The notes under the pieces: generated by a model
Seen by the model: the letters and a program-made list of their open reading frames with translations, nothing else
Database searches by the model: none
Told to the model about the DNA's origin: nothing
Shown here: positions 45,965 through 53,614 of the stretch, piece by piece
How positions within the stretch are numbered: the first letter of the stretch is position 1
Layout of the letters: every line of letters starts with the position of its first letter
Made by a program: the position numbers and the translations under genes
Source: Belnapia sp. F-4-1
Lineage (GTDB): Bacteria > Pseudomonadota > Alphaproteobacteria > Acetobacterales > Acetobacteraceae
Length of the DNA stretch: 64,000 bases
Direction: 5' to 3'
Assembly (NCBI RefSeq): GCF_000802185.1
Contig: NZ_KN676115.1
Span: 51,482-115,481, forward strand

Positions 45965-46468
45965 ATGGGCTTACTGTCGAAACCCATCAAGACGCTCGAC
46001 GACCTATTCGTCCACACCCTCCAGGACATCTATTACGCTGAGAAGCAGATTGCGAAGTCGCTGCCCAAGATGATCAACAAGGCGACCGACCCGCAGCTGA
46101 AACAGGGCTTCGAGACCCACCTTGAGGAAACGAAGAATCAAATCCAGCGCCTGGAGCAGGTATTCCAAATGCACGGCCAGGAGGCGAAGGGCGTCACCTG
46201 CGCTGCGATGGACGGCATCCTCGAAGAGGCGACCGAAACCATGAGCGACGTGGACGACAAGGACGTACTTGACGCCGCGATGTTGGCCTCAGCGCAAGCT
46301 GTCGAGCATTACGAGATCACCCGCTATGGCACGCTTATCGCCTTCGCCAAGCAGCTAGGTCGGCAGGATTGCGCGAGCGTGTTGCAGCAGACGCTCGACG
46401 AGGAAAAGGCCACCGACCAAAAGCTCACCGCGCTTGCCGAGAGCCGGGTCAACCGCCAAGCTGCGTAA
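45965..46468 (+). CDS. YciE/YciF ferritin-like protein (DUF892)
   Basis: 167 residues; ATG 45965 after AGGAG. The opening KTLDDLFVHTLQDIYYAEKQ and the helices LEETKNQIQRLEQVFQMHG, VEHYEITRYGTLIAFAKQLG and LDEEKATDQKLTALAE are the DUF892 four-helix bundle with regularly placed Glu/His that could bind a di-metal centre. Family members are stress-induced (osmotic, oxidative). Monocistronic. Confidence 0.9.
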   Translation: MGLLSKPIKTLDDLFVHTLQDIYYAEKQIAKSLPKMINKATDPQLKQGFETHLEETKNQIQRLEQVFQMHGQEAKGVTCAAMDGILEEATETMSDVDDKDVLDAAMLASAQAVEHYEITRYGTLIAFAKQLGRQDCASVLQQTLDEEKATDQKLTALAESRVNRQAA

Positions 46469-46733
46469 CGCTGCTAATACGCGTTCTTCCTGGGCGCGTG
46501 TCAGAGATTGCCGCAGTTACGAAGCCTTCTGCGGCTTCTCTTGAAGAAAGTGAAGTGATTCGGCACAAAGGGCATTCAAGCCAAGTCGCCAGAAGCATTT
46601 GTAGGCAAGGTGCGGAATCGCCGCCAGGGTCAAAGGCGCAACCGGCGAGGATACATCCCTGCCGGCCCACCTGCCGCAGGAGCGGTCGTCCTGCGCCACG
46701 CCAGCGCGGCACCTAAAGCCGCACTGGCATGTT

Positions 46734-47255
46734 TTACTCGGCGCTGCCGGTGCCCTCAGACGAAGCACCATTCATCGAACCGCTATCGGGCGCTGTTTGG
46801 CTGAGCGCCGGAGAGGCTTCCGGCGCAGGCTTTTTCCGAGCGCTGGGCCGACGCGCGGCTGCCTTCCGTGGCGGCGGGGCTTCCGCAGCAGCTTTAGGTA
46901 CGACACGACGTGACGCCGGACGCCTTGTGGCCTCTGGTGCAGAAGCCTTAGGTGCCTTCGCCGACCCTGCCGGTTTAGTAGCAGCGGCCGTGGCCTTGCG
47001 GGCGTTTGCAGTGCGCGGCGACGAAGCTGCTTTGCGAGCCGTGGGTGCTGCCTTGCCGCGGGCAGACTTGGCCTTTTCTTTTTCCCGGATGGCCTTTGCC
47101 TTGTCCTTTCGGGCTGTCAGCTTTTCCCGAATTGCGGCCAGCGCCGCCTTTGCGACCTGCGACCGGCCAGCGTCGGGCGTAGAGTCCAAGGTTTCGAAGA
47201 AAGCTTTGATGACCTTGTTAGTGCCGCGTGGAGCGGATGTCTCTAATTTCGCCAT
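46734..47255 (-). CDS. Histone H1-like Ala/Lys/Arg-rich protein
   Basis: 173 residues, ATG 47255 after AGGAG. A ~55-residue ordered N-terminus (NKVIKAFFETLDSTPDAG, VAKAALAAIREKLTARKDK) is followed by a long low-complexity tail of Ala, Lys, Arg and Pro (SARGKAAPTARKAASSP), as in bacterial histone H1-like nucleoid proteins. Probably binds DNA or RNA non-specifically; role inferred from composition. Confidence 0.7.
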   Translation of the reverse strand: MAKLETSAPRGTNKVIKAFFETLDSTPDAGRSQVAKAALAAIREKLTARKDKAKAIREKEKAKSARGKAAPTARKAASSPRTANARKATAAATKPAGSAKAPKASAPEATRRPASRRVVPKAAAEAPPPRKAAARRPSARKKPAPEASPALSQTAPDSGSMNGASSEGTGSAE

Positions 47256-47773
47256 TGAACTTATTCTCCTATGTTGGCTGGCATAGCACTATTTTGCCGC
47301 GCCCACACAAATCTTCAGTGCTTTCACAACTTTCTAGCTCGCGTCGGCTATTACGTTCCACGCCGCTGAGGTCAGGTTTGCGCTGCTGGTGGTTCCCGAC
47401 CGCATATCTTGGCTCACACGGACGCTGCTATATCAATGACTCTTAACAATTTGGCCAAAAAGGAGGCCGCGGGATACCTTGGCTGGATGGCAGTAAATGA
47501 AGGAATTGAACTGACTCAACTTTGAAGGCCGACTACGCCACCTACTGGCGGGACAGGCATACGGGTCAGATGCCGGCTGCCGATTCGAGGTACGACGTGC
47601 TCTCCCTTGTACCCCGGCAGGTTGCCCCCCCCTTCGCTTGGCCACGGCTTTGACACTGATTGCCGCACGAGACACCGCACTGGTAGCGCTCGTCTGGACG
47701 ACTGGCGGCGAAGCTGGTTTGATCGCCGCTAGCGCCGTCCCAGTGGGAGCAGCCAGGGAGGAAAGGGGCGTCC
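47256..47773. other. Intergenic region with a possible 29-aa ORF
   Basis: A short frame at 47436-47525 (MTLNNLAKKEAAGYLGWMA, then VNEGIELTQL) looks protein-like but has no clear ribosome site. The rest, including 47530-47770, shows no gene I can support; longer frames there overlap the tctC gene out of frame. Confidence 0.3.
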
Positions 47774-48766
47774 ATGCAGGCACTCCTCGGTCGACGCGCT
47801 TTGGGCGTCGCAGCACTTTCTGCACTGGCGAGACCCGGGCTGGCACAGACCGACACGGCTGTTTGGCCAAGCCGCCCGGTACGCCTGATCGTCGGCTATC
47901 CTGCCGGTGGATCCACCGATATCTGTGCCCGCATCCTGGCCGAGGACTTCCGCACCCGCCTCCCTCAGCCCATAGTGGTAGAGAACCGCACTGGCGCCAA
48001 CGGCTCCCTTGGCGGCGCCCACGTCGCAGCGGCAACGGATGGCCACACCCTGCTGGTTAGCAACACCAGCACCATGACCGTGAACCACCTGCTTTACCGC
48101 GACACGAGATACCACCCGCTACGCGACCTGGTGCCCATCGCCACGATCACGATCAGCCCCTTCATCCTGGTAATCAATCCACGCAATCCGCGCACCCAGG
48201 GTGTGCGTACGCTGCAGGATCTGATCGCGCTGGCATGGCGGCAGCCGCGGCAGATCACCTATGCCTCGGCCGGCGTAGGGAACTTGCAGCACCTGCATAT
48301 GGAGCAGCTGCTGGCAGTTGCTGACGCCCACATGCTGCATGTGCCCTACCGCGGCTCCTCGGTGGCGACCAACGCGATGGTGGCCGGTGAGGTGGACGTA
48401 TTACTGGACACTCCCACCACGGGAGGGCCGTTAATTCACGCGGGCACCTTTTCGGCGTTGGCTACCACTGGTGAGACTCGTTGGCGCGAGTTGCCGGAGG
48501 TGCCAACCGTCAAGGAAGCAGGATATCCGGACTTCACCGCCGTTTTTTGGAACGGCTTGGTCGCGCCAGCCAACACACCACCCGAGCTGGTGCAGAGCCT
48601 CTATGGGATGGTGCAGGCGGCTGCGGAATCGCCAACGGCGCGCCCTCCGCTGCTAACTCAAGGCGATATCTTCGTGCTGAACCCCACGCAGTTTCGTGAG
48701 CGCATTGCCGCCGACATCGAGCGCAATGCTATGGCCATCAAGGCCGCAGGCATAGAGATTCAGTAG
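47774..48766 (+). CDS. TctC/Bug-family periplasmic substrate-binding protein
   Basis: 330 residues, ATG 47774 after GGAGGAAAGG. Signal peptide ALLGRRALGVAALSALARPG LAQ, then VRLIVGYPAGGSTDICARIL, NRTGANGSLGG, DGHTLLVSNTSTMTV and VPYRGSSVATNAMVAGEVDV as expected. An orphan solute-binding protein with no transporter gene adjacent. Confidence 0.88.
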   Translation: MQALLGRRALGVAALSALARPGLAQTDTAVWPSRPVRLIVGYPAGGSTDICARILAEDFRTRLPQPIVVENRTGANGSLGGAHVAAATDGHTLLVSNTSTMTVNHLLYRDTRYHPLRDLVPIATITISPFILVINPRNPRTQGVRTLQDLIALAWRQPRQITYASAGVGNLQHLHMEQLLAVADAHMLHVPYRGSSVATNAMVAGEVDVLLDTPTTGGPLIHAGTFSALATTGETRWRELPEVPTVKEAGYPDFTAVFWNGLVAPANTPPELVQSLYGMVQAAAESPTARPPLLTQGDIFVLNPTQFRERIAADIERNAMAIKAAGIEIQ

Positions 48767-49027
48767 AACGCCGCGGCGGAGATGGCCACAGATCATGGTG
48801 TGGGATTACAGGAGGCGCTGCGCCTATCCCGTGACTTGAGCTGTTGCCTCTGAAGCTTTTGTCTTCGTGTCAGCCGATGTGCCAAGCATCTGCCTCGGCA
48901 GAGCTGGCCATGGCAAAGCCGATCGTGCCGCCGCTGGCAGACCCTAATGAGCATCGCCGTACCGCCGATCTAGTAAAGCAAAAAAATCCGTGGAAAACGT
49001 ACCCAGCTTCTTGGATACGTCAGGCGC

Positions 49028-49387
49028 ATGGTCCAAGTTCGTTTGATGACTGATCGCTTCCACAGCTTTGATGAGTTCTGGCCTTTTTATCTGCAGGAAC
49101 ATACCCGGTCAGCGACCCGTGCTGTGCATGTTGCAGGCACCTGGACTGCTGCGATCGTGCTGCTGGCGGGCGTGTCGATAGGCCCTTGGTGGTTGGTGTT
49201 GATGGCCCCGGTGACCGGCTACGGCTGCGCTTGGGTTTCGCATTTGTTCATCGAGCGAAACCGCCCAGCCACCTTCAGCTACCCAGCTTGGTCACTGCGC
49301 GGCGACCTACGCCTTGCCTGGCTTACGGTGTTAGGGCGGTTAGGGCCTGAATTGCGCAGGCATGGTTTGGCTGGCGAGCAGCACTAG
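49028..49387 (+). CDS. DUF962 / Mpo1-like membrane protein
   Basis: 119 residues (ATG 49046, MTDRFHSFDEFWPFYLQEH, is an alternative start). The early His in FYLQEHTRSATRAVHVAGTW, two hydrophobic helices (AIVLLAGVSIGPWWLVLMAP) and HLFIERNRPATFSYPAWSLRGD define the DUF962 family, related to yeast Mpo1 (2-hydroxy fatty acid alpha-oxidation). The stop TAG forms part of the CTAG target duplication of the IS701 element that follows, so the gene survived the insertion intact. Confidence 0.75.
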   Translation: MVQVRLMTDRFHSFDEFWPFYLQEHTRSATRAVHVAGTWTAAIVLLAGVSIGPWWLVLMAPVTGYGCAWVSHLFIERNRPATFSYPAWSLRGDLRLAWLTVLGRLGPELRRHGLAGEQH

Positions 49388-50806
49388 CACTACCTGGGCA
49401 CTATCGACGCCATCCTGCGTTGTCGCTGAACCTGTTGGAGGAGTTTAGGTTCCGGGAGGCAGGCAATGGGCCGTGGTGTGCAGGACCTGGACAGCTGGCT
49501 GGCGCCGTTCCTGGCGGCGCTCGGGCACAAGAAGCGGCGGCACTGGGCGCCGCTATACCTGCGCGGGCTGCTTGGCCCGAGCGAGCGCAAGAGCCTGCAG
49601 CCGATGGCGGCTTCTCTGGGGTTGAGTGGGCACGATCAACTGCAGCACTTCATCGCCAATCCGGCCTGGGATGACACCCCGCTCTGGCAGGTGCTAGCCG
49701 AGCAGGCGGATCGGCTGATGGGCAGGTCGCGGGCGGCGCTGGTGAGGGACGACACGGCGCTGCCGAAGAAGGGCGCGCTCTCGGTCGGGGTTGAGCGGCA
49801 GTACTGCGGCCAGCTGGGCAAGCGGGCTCACTGCTAGGTGCTGGTCTCGCTGATCCTGGCGGGCGCGGAGGTGCCGGTGCCTGTCGCCCTGCGGCTGTTC
49901 CTGCCGGAGGAGTGGGTGGACGACCCGGAGCGCTGCGCGGCGGCCGGTGTGCCAGAAGACCAGGTGGTGGCCAGCAGCAAGGGCGCGATTGCGCTGGCCG
50001 AGCTGGACCGGCTCATCGCCGCCCGGGTGCGGTTCGGCATGGTGCTGGCCGATGCCGGCTACGGTGCGAGCGCGGCGTTTCGGGTCGGCTTGAGCGAGCG
50101 CGGCCTGACCTGGGCGGTGGGCATCCCGCGCAACCAGAAGGTCTACGGTGCCGATGTTCAGCTGGTTCCGCCCGGCGGCCGCAAGCGGCGCCCGGTGCCG
50201 GACCAGGAGCCCCGGGAGGCTGAGGCGGTGCTGGCTGGGCTACCCTGGCGCCGAGTGACTTGGCGGCAGGGCACCAAGGGTCCTCTCGCGGCCCGGTTCG
50301 CGGCCACGCGCGTGCGGGTTGGTGACGGCAAGACCTGGGCGAACAACCGGCACCTGCCGGGCGACGAGGTCTGGCTGGTGGGCGAGTGGCGCTCAAGCGG
50401 CGAGCGCAAATACTACCTCTCCAACCTGCCGCCCCGGACCTCGCTCCGCGCCCTGGCGGCCGCCATCAAGGCGCGCTGGGTTTGCGAGCAGGCGCACCAG
50501 CAGCTCAAGCAAGAGCTGGGCTTGGGCCACTTCGAGGGACGGTCCTGGACCGGGCTGCACCGACACGCGCTGATGACCTGCATCGCCTTTGCCTATCTGC
50601 AGCACCTCTGCCTCACCAGGCAGCGCCCGGCGGGGTCGGGGAAAAATGCCAGGTCAGGTTCCGGGACCGCCACCATCGCCGAGCCTGCCAGCTCTACGCC
50701 GCGCCATTATGACACGACTGTTCGCCGACCTCGTCACGCCAATCCGATGTCCGCACTGCCAGCGCAAGCTTAGGCCACCGCCTGACTTCAGACTGCCCAG
50801 GTAGTG
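49388..50806 (+). mobile_element. IS701-family element (1419 bp) with CTAG target duplication
   Basis: Inverted ends CACTACCTGGGCA (49388) and, inverted, TGCCCAGGTAGTG (50794-50806). CTAG at 49384-49387 and 50807-50810. A second subgroup, distinct from the element at 19691; remnants of the same subgroup lie at 28753-29563 and 51608-51660. Confidence 0.92.
49466..50773 (+). pseudogene. IS701-family transposase with in-frame amber codon
   Basis: ATG 49466 (MGRGVQDLDSWLAPFLAALG). VRDDTALPKKGALSVGVERQ, MVLADAGYGASAAFR and QQLKQELGLGHFEGRSW mark the DDE core. TAG at 49835-49837 replaces the expected glutamine of HCQVLVSL; otherwise open to 50773. Confidence 0.88.
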
Positions 50807-50868
50807 CTAGGCTCCCTGCATCAACGCCGTGACGATGGGGTTGCCGGAAACAGTTGCGCGGAGCTTGG

Positions 50869-51192
50869 TCACCATCGCGGCTCCTCCTCAGATACAGAGA
50901 TGCCCAGTCGCTCGGCCAATTTTATGAGCCGCTCCAAGTCGCCGTCGCGCCATCGTTTACCCGTTAGAAGAATTTGAACGTCTGCGAGGTCTAACCCCAG
51001 CGCTTCGCCGATTTCCGTAGGGGTCTTGAGACCGCGATCATCCAACTCACGACCGATCGCCACTCGAAAGCGGACGATCTTTAGCCACCCAGCAGTCCAG
51101 GTTCTGCGTTCCTCCACTGTGCGAGGCTCCATGAGGGAATGACTCTCGTTAAGCGAGATATGCGTTTTCATCGATATTATAATTAACTTCAT
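50869..51192 (-). CDS. Small helix-turn-helix (XRE-like) protein
   Basis: 107 residues from ATG 51192, or 100 from ATG 51171. The C-terminal part ELDDRGLKTPTEIGEALGLD, then LADVQILLTGKRWRDGDLER, fits a Cro/C1-type helix-turn-helix (TPTEIGEALG turn DVQILLTG). Ribosome site is weak. Divergent from the 71-aa gene, with an 84-bp shared promoter region; it may regulate itself or its neighbour. Confidence 0.65.
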   Translation of the reverse strand: MKLIIISMKTHISLNESHSLMEPRTVEERRTWTAGWLKIVRFRVAIGRELDDRGLKTPTEIGEALGLDLADVQILLTGKRWRDGDLERLIKLAERLGISVSEEEPRW

Positions 51193-51276
51193 CGGTCTCT
51201 AACGCTTAGTTTATCACACAACTCTAGATTTATAGACGCAGTTTCGCTATCAATCTGGCAGTGCCGGAGAGCAAAC

Positions 51277-51492
51277 ATGTCCATGTCCCGCCAAGTATCC
51301 ATCAATTTTTACACGAAAGTTGAGCTTCGGTCCCAGTTTCCGAAGCGGTGGTCTTGGACCATTCGCAACGCTGTGACAGAAGGTGTGTGCGAGAAATCGC
51401 TAAAAGTATTCTCGTCCGCAGATGATGCTTGGCGTGATAGTCAAAACGCTTTCGCCTGCTTTACGCCACCCCAAATGACGAATGCAGCTTAG
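51277..51492 (+). CDS. Small hypothetical protein, 71 aa
   Basis: ATG 51277 after GGAGAG. The sequence RSQFPKRWSWTIRNAVTEG, then KVFSSADDAWRDSQNAFA, looks like a compact folded domain. Family not recognised. Its stop TAG lies in the TTAG at the edge of the 111-bp miniature element, so the element inserted at the stop without altering the protein. Confidence 0.6.
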   Translation: MSMSRQVSINFYTKVELRSQFPKRWSWTIRNAVTEGVCEKSLKVFSSADDAWRDSQNAFACFTPPQMTNAA

Positions 51493-51603
51493 AGGGTGTT
51501 ATGGACCTCAACCCAACCCACTGATTTCGTTCAGCTTTTGCTCAGGAGGCTGGGTCAGAAAAGCCTTGAGTCTCAATAACTTATCCGCGGTTCATAACAG
51601 CCT
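51493..51603 (+). mobile_element. 111-bp miniature inverted-repeat element, copy 1
   Basis: Ends AGGGTGTTATGGACC and, inverted, ...GGTTCATAACAGCCT. Flanked by TTAG (51489-51492) and CTAG (51604-51607). The second copy, inverted, is at 59570-59680 with the same length. It shares CCCAACCCACTGAT with the end of the IS5-type element near 13245-13258, a likely parent. Non-coding. Confidence 0.85.
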
Positions 51604-51607
51604 CTAG

Positions 51608-51660
51608 CACTACCTGGGCACTGTTTTGGCTGACTTGCGTTGTCTGAGCTCGGCTGAGAC
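51608..51660 (+). mobile_element. IS701 left-end remnant (~53 bp)
   Basis: CACTACCTGGGCACT and a downstream TGCGTTGTC match the left end of the IS701 element at 49388. It is directly preceded by CTAG and is cut by the 150-bp element at 51661. Confidence 0.75.
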
Positions 51661-51810
51661 GGCATTGTCAACTTGCGCTAAACCGAAACGGAATTTCGCA
51701 ACACTGGCTATCTGACAGGCCGCGTCTCAACTGCCGCATTGCGCGTTTTGCCACCCCGACGATGGAAAATTGTGGTCATTTCGGATGACGTTCGCCAAGT
51801 TGACAATGCC
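51661..51810 (-). mobile_element. 150-bp miniature inverted-repeat element, copy B (inverted)
   Basis: Reverse complement of copy A (40161-40310), identical in all 150 bases by eye. Outer flank GATCTGGA (51811-51818) is the complement of copy A's inner flank, so the two copies bound an inverted 11.3-kb block. Confidence 0.9.
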
Positions 51811-52141
51811 GATCTGGATTCGGTGTTAGCTTTGCGATGACACGCGGCGCTTGGATTTGGTGGTTTCCCGTTATTGGTATCCATGTCGACGAAACTTTCG
51901 CTGTCAGGCCATTAGCTGCAGTATCTGAACTGATCTATTCACTTGGCGGACGCGGTCCTTATCGCATGCGTGGATGCCCCCTGCGGGTCAAGGCGCGTCT
52001 CCAACAGTCGCGTGTCCTACTCCGTGTCGCCGCCAGCCCCGCCTGGCTGCATCCCTTGGCGCACAAAGATCTGCCTGGGAAACGCGACACGCATTAGAGC
52101 ACTGTAGTGCGTCCGGATGATGAGACAGCTGGCTGCGCTGT
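51811..52141. other. Region with a doubtful 86-codon frame
   Basis: ATG 51837 to 52097 (MTRGAWIWWFPVIGIHVDET...) has a hydrophobic start but no ribosome site and no recognised family. Nothing else was seen. Confidence 0.3.
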
Positions 52142-52380
52142 TCAGGCGGCCAAGGGTAGGTTGGCGGGTAGGCACTGAGCAAGGTCGCGTTGCTCGGCGC
52201 GGATCTGGTTCGGGGTGCGGTAGTTGTGCCGGGCGACGAGCCAGGTGGCGTTGTAGTGGGCAACGAAGTCCTGCAGCCCGCGGCGCAGCTCTTCGATGGT
52301 GTCGAAGGTGTGCACCCAGAGAAAGTTCTCTTTCAGAGTGCGGATAAAGCGTAAGCGTCCGGTGATGCGGCGCCCGGCCG
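52142..52380 (-). pseudogene. Integrase-type (IS3/IS481-like) transposase, C-terminal remnant
   Basis: RFIRTLKENFLWVHTFDTIE, then ELRRGLQDFVAHYNATWLVA and HNYRTPNQIRAEQ, is the end of an rve-domain transposase after the catalytic Glu. The 5' part is missing. Confidence 0.7.
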
Positions 52381-52542
52381 TCAAATTGCTGCAGGTTCAG
52401 TGTTGCTTGGCAGGTTCCACGGCAGGAGTTCAGCGACGCGGCTGACGGGATGGTCGGCGATGCGCTCCAATACGTGGTGGAGATAGGCCTCCGGGTCGAG
52501 ACCGTTGAGCTTGGCGGTGGCGATCAGCGAGGCGATTGCCGC
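52381..52542 (-). pseudogene. IS66 tnpC 3' remnant
   Basis: IASLIATAKLNGLDPEAYLH, then VLERIADHPVSRVAELLPWN, is the IS66 TnpC C-terminus. Cut at 52543 by miniature element copy C. Confidence 0.8.
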
Positions 52543-52692
52543 GGCATTGTCAACTTGGCGAACGTCATCCGAAATGACCGCAATTTTCCATCGTGGGGGT
52601 GGCAAGACGCGCAATGCGGCAGTTGAGACGCGACCTGTCAGATAGCCAGTGTTGCGAAATTCCGTTTCGGTTTAGCGCAAGTTGACAATGCC
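52543..52692 (+). mobile_element. 150-bp miniature inverted-repeat element, copy C
   Basis: Same length and ends as copies A and B, with four substitutions. The flanks ATTGCCGC (52535-52542) and CCCGCCGC (52693-52700) are not an exact duplication. It joins an IS66 remnant to the truncated end of a tctC gene. Confidence 0.9.
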
Positions 52693-53614
52693 CCCGCCGC
52701 AGGTAGTCGCGCAGCTCCTGTGGCCCGCCTGGCAAAAGGGCGACGCCGCGCGCAGCGAGGCTCACCCGGAAATCCATATCCGCCTTCACCGCCTGCAGCG
52801 CCTGCGCCAGGCGCTGCACGACCGGCTCCGGCGTGGCGGCTGCGGCAAACAGGGCCTGCCAGTACACCGCCTCATAGCCTGGCAGCAGCTCCGCAATCGC
52901 CGGCACGTCTGGCAGCTGGTCCAGCCGCTGCGCCGTCGTGGTGGCGAGAGCGCGAAGCGAGCCGTCCTGCATTTGCGGTGCGACATCCGCTGGAGTAGCT
53001 AGGAAGGCTGCGACCTGCCCGGCCCGCAGCTCGATCAGTGCCGGTGCACCGCCGCGGAATGGAATGTGCTCCAGCGCGATGCCAGCTGAGCGGTTGAGCA
53101 ACTCGAGCGCCAAATGGTTGACCGCGCCGACACCGGAGCTGGCGAAATTGACCCGCCCCGGATGCGCCTTGGCGTAGGCAATAAAGCCGGCGAGGTCGCG
53201 TACCGGAAAGTCGTCACGCACGACCAAGAGGAAGGCGCTCATATAGGCAAGGCCGATCGGGGCTAGCTCCCGCTCCGGATCACGCGGTGGCAGCTGCGGC
53301 AGCGCGGTCGGGTTCGTCGCAAGGCTATTGGAGCCCATCAACAAGGTCGTCCCGTCCGGCCGGGACTGCAGCACATAGGCCGAAGCAACCGAAGTGCCAG
53401 CACCGGGTCGGTTGTCGACGACAACGGTTTGGCCGAGTTCCTGGCCCAGGCGCTGCCCCAACGCCCGCGTCATGACGTCCGAAAGGCCGCCAGGCGGAAA
53501 TGGCACGACGATGGTGATGGGCCGGGTCGATGTGCCTCCTGCCGTCTGGGCGCGGGCTTGTACAACGGCGCCTGGTAGCATGAGAGAGGACAGGAGAAGA
53601 TTGCGACGATGCAT
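52693..53614 (-). pseudogene. TctC/Bug-family binding protein, 3' end lost to a miniature element
   Basis: ATG 53614 (MHRRNLLLSSLMLPGAVVQA) after GGGAGAAG. ITIVVPFPPGGLSDVMTRAL, NRPGAGTSVAS, DGTTLLMGSNSLATN and HIPFRGGAPALIELRAGQV are normal. The family C-terminus breaks off after GGPQELRDYLRRG where copy C begins; the frame then reads ~40 foreign residues from that element and stops at 52565. Its start overlaps the stop of the acyl-CoA ligase gene (TGATG), so the two form a coupled operon. Confidence 0.85.
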
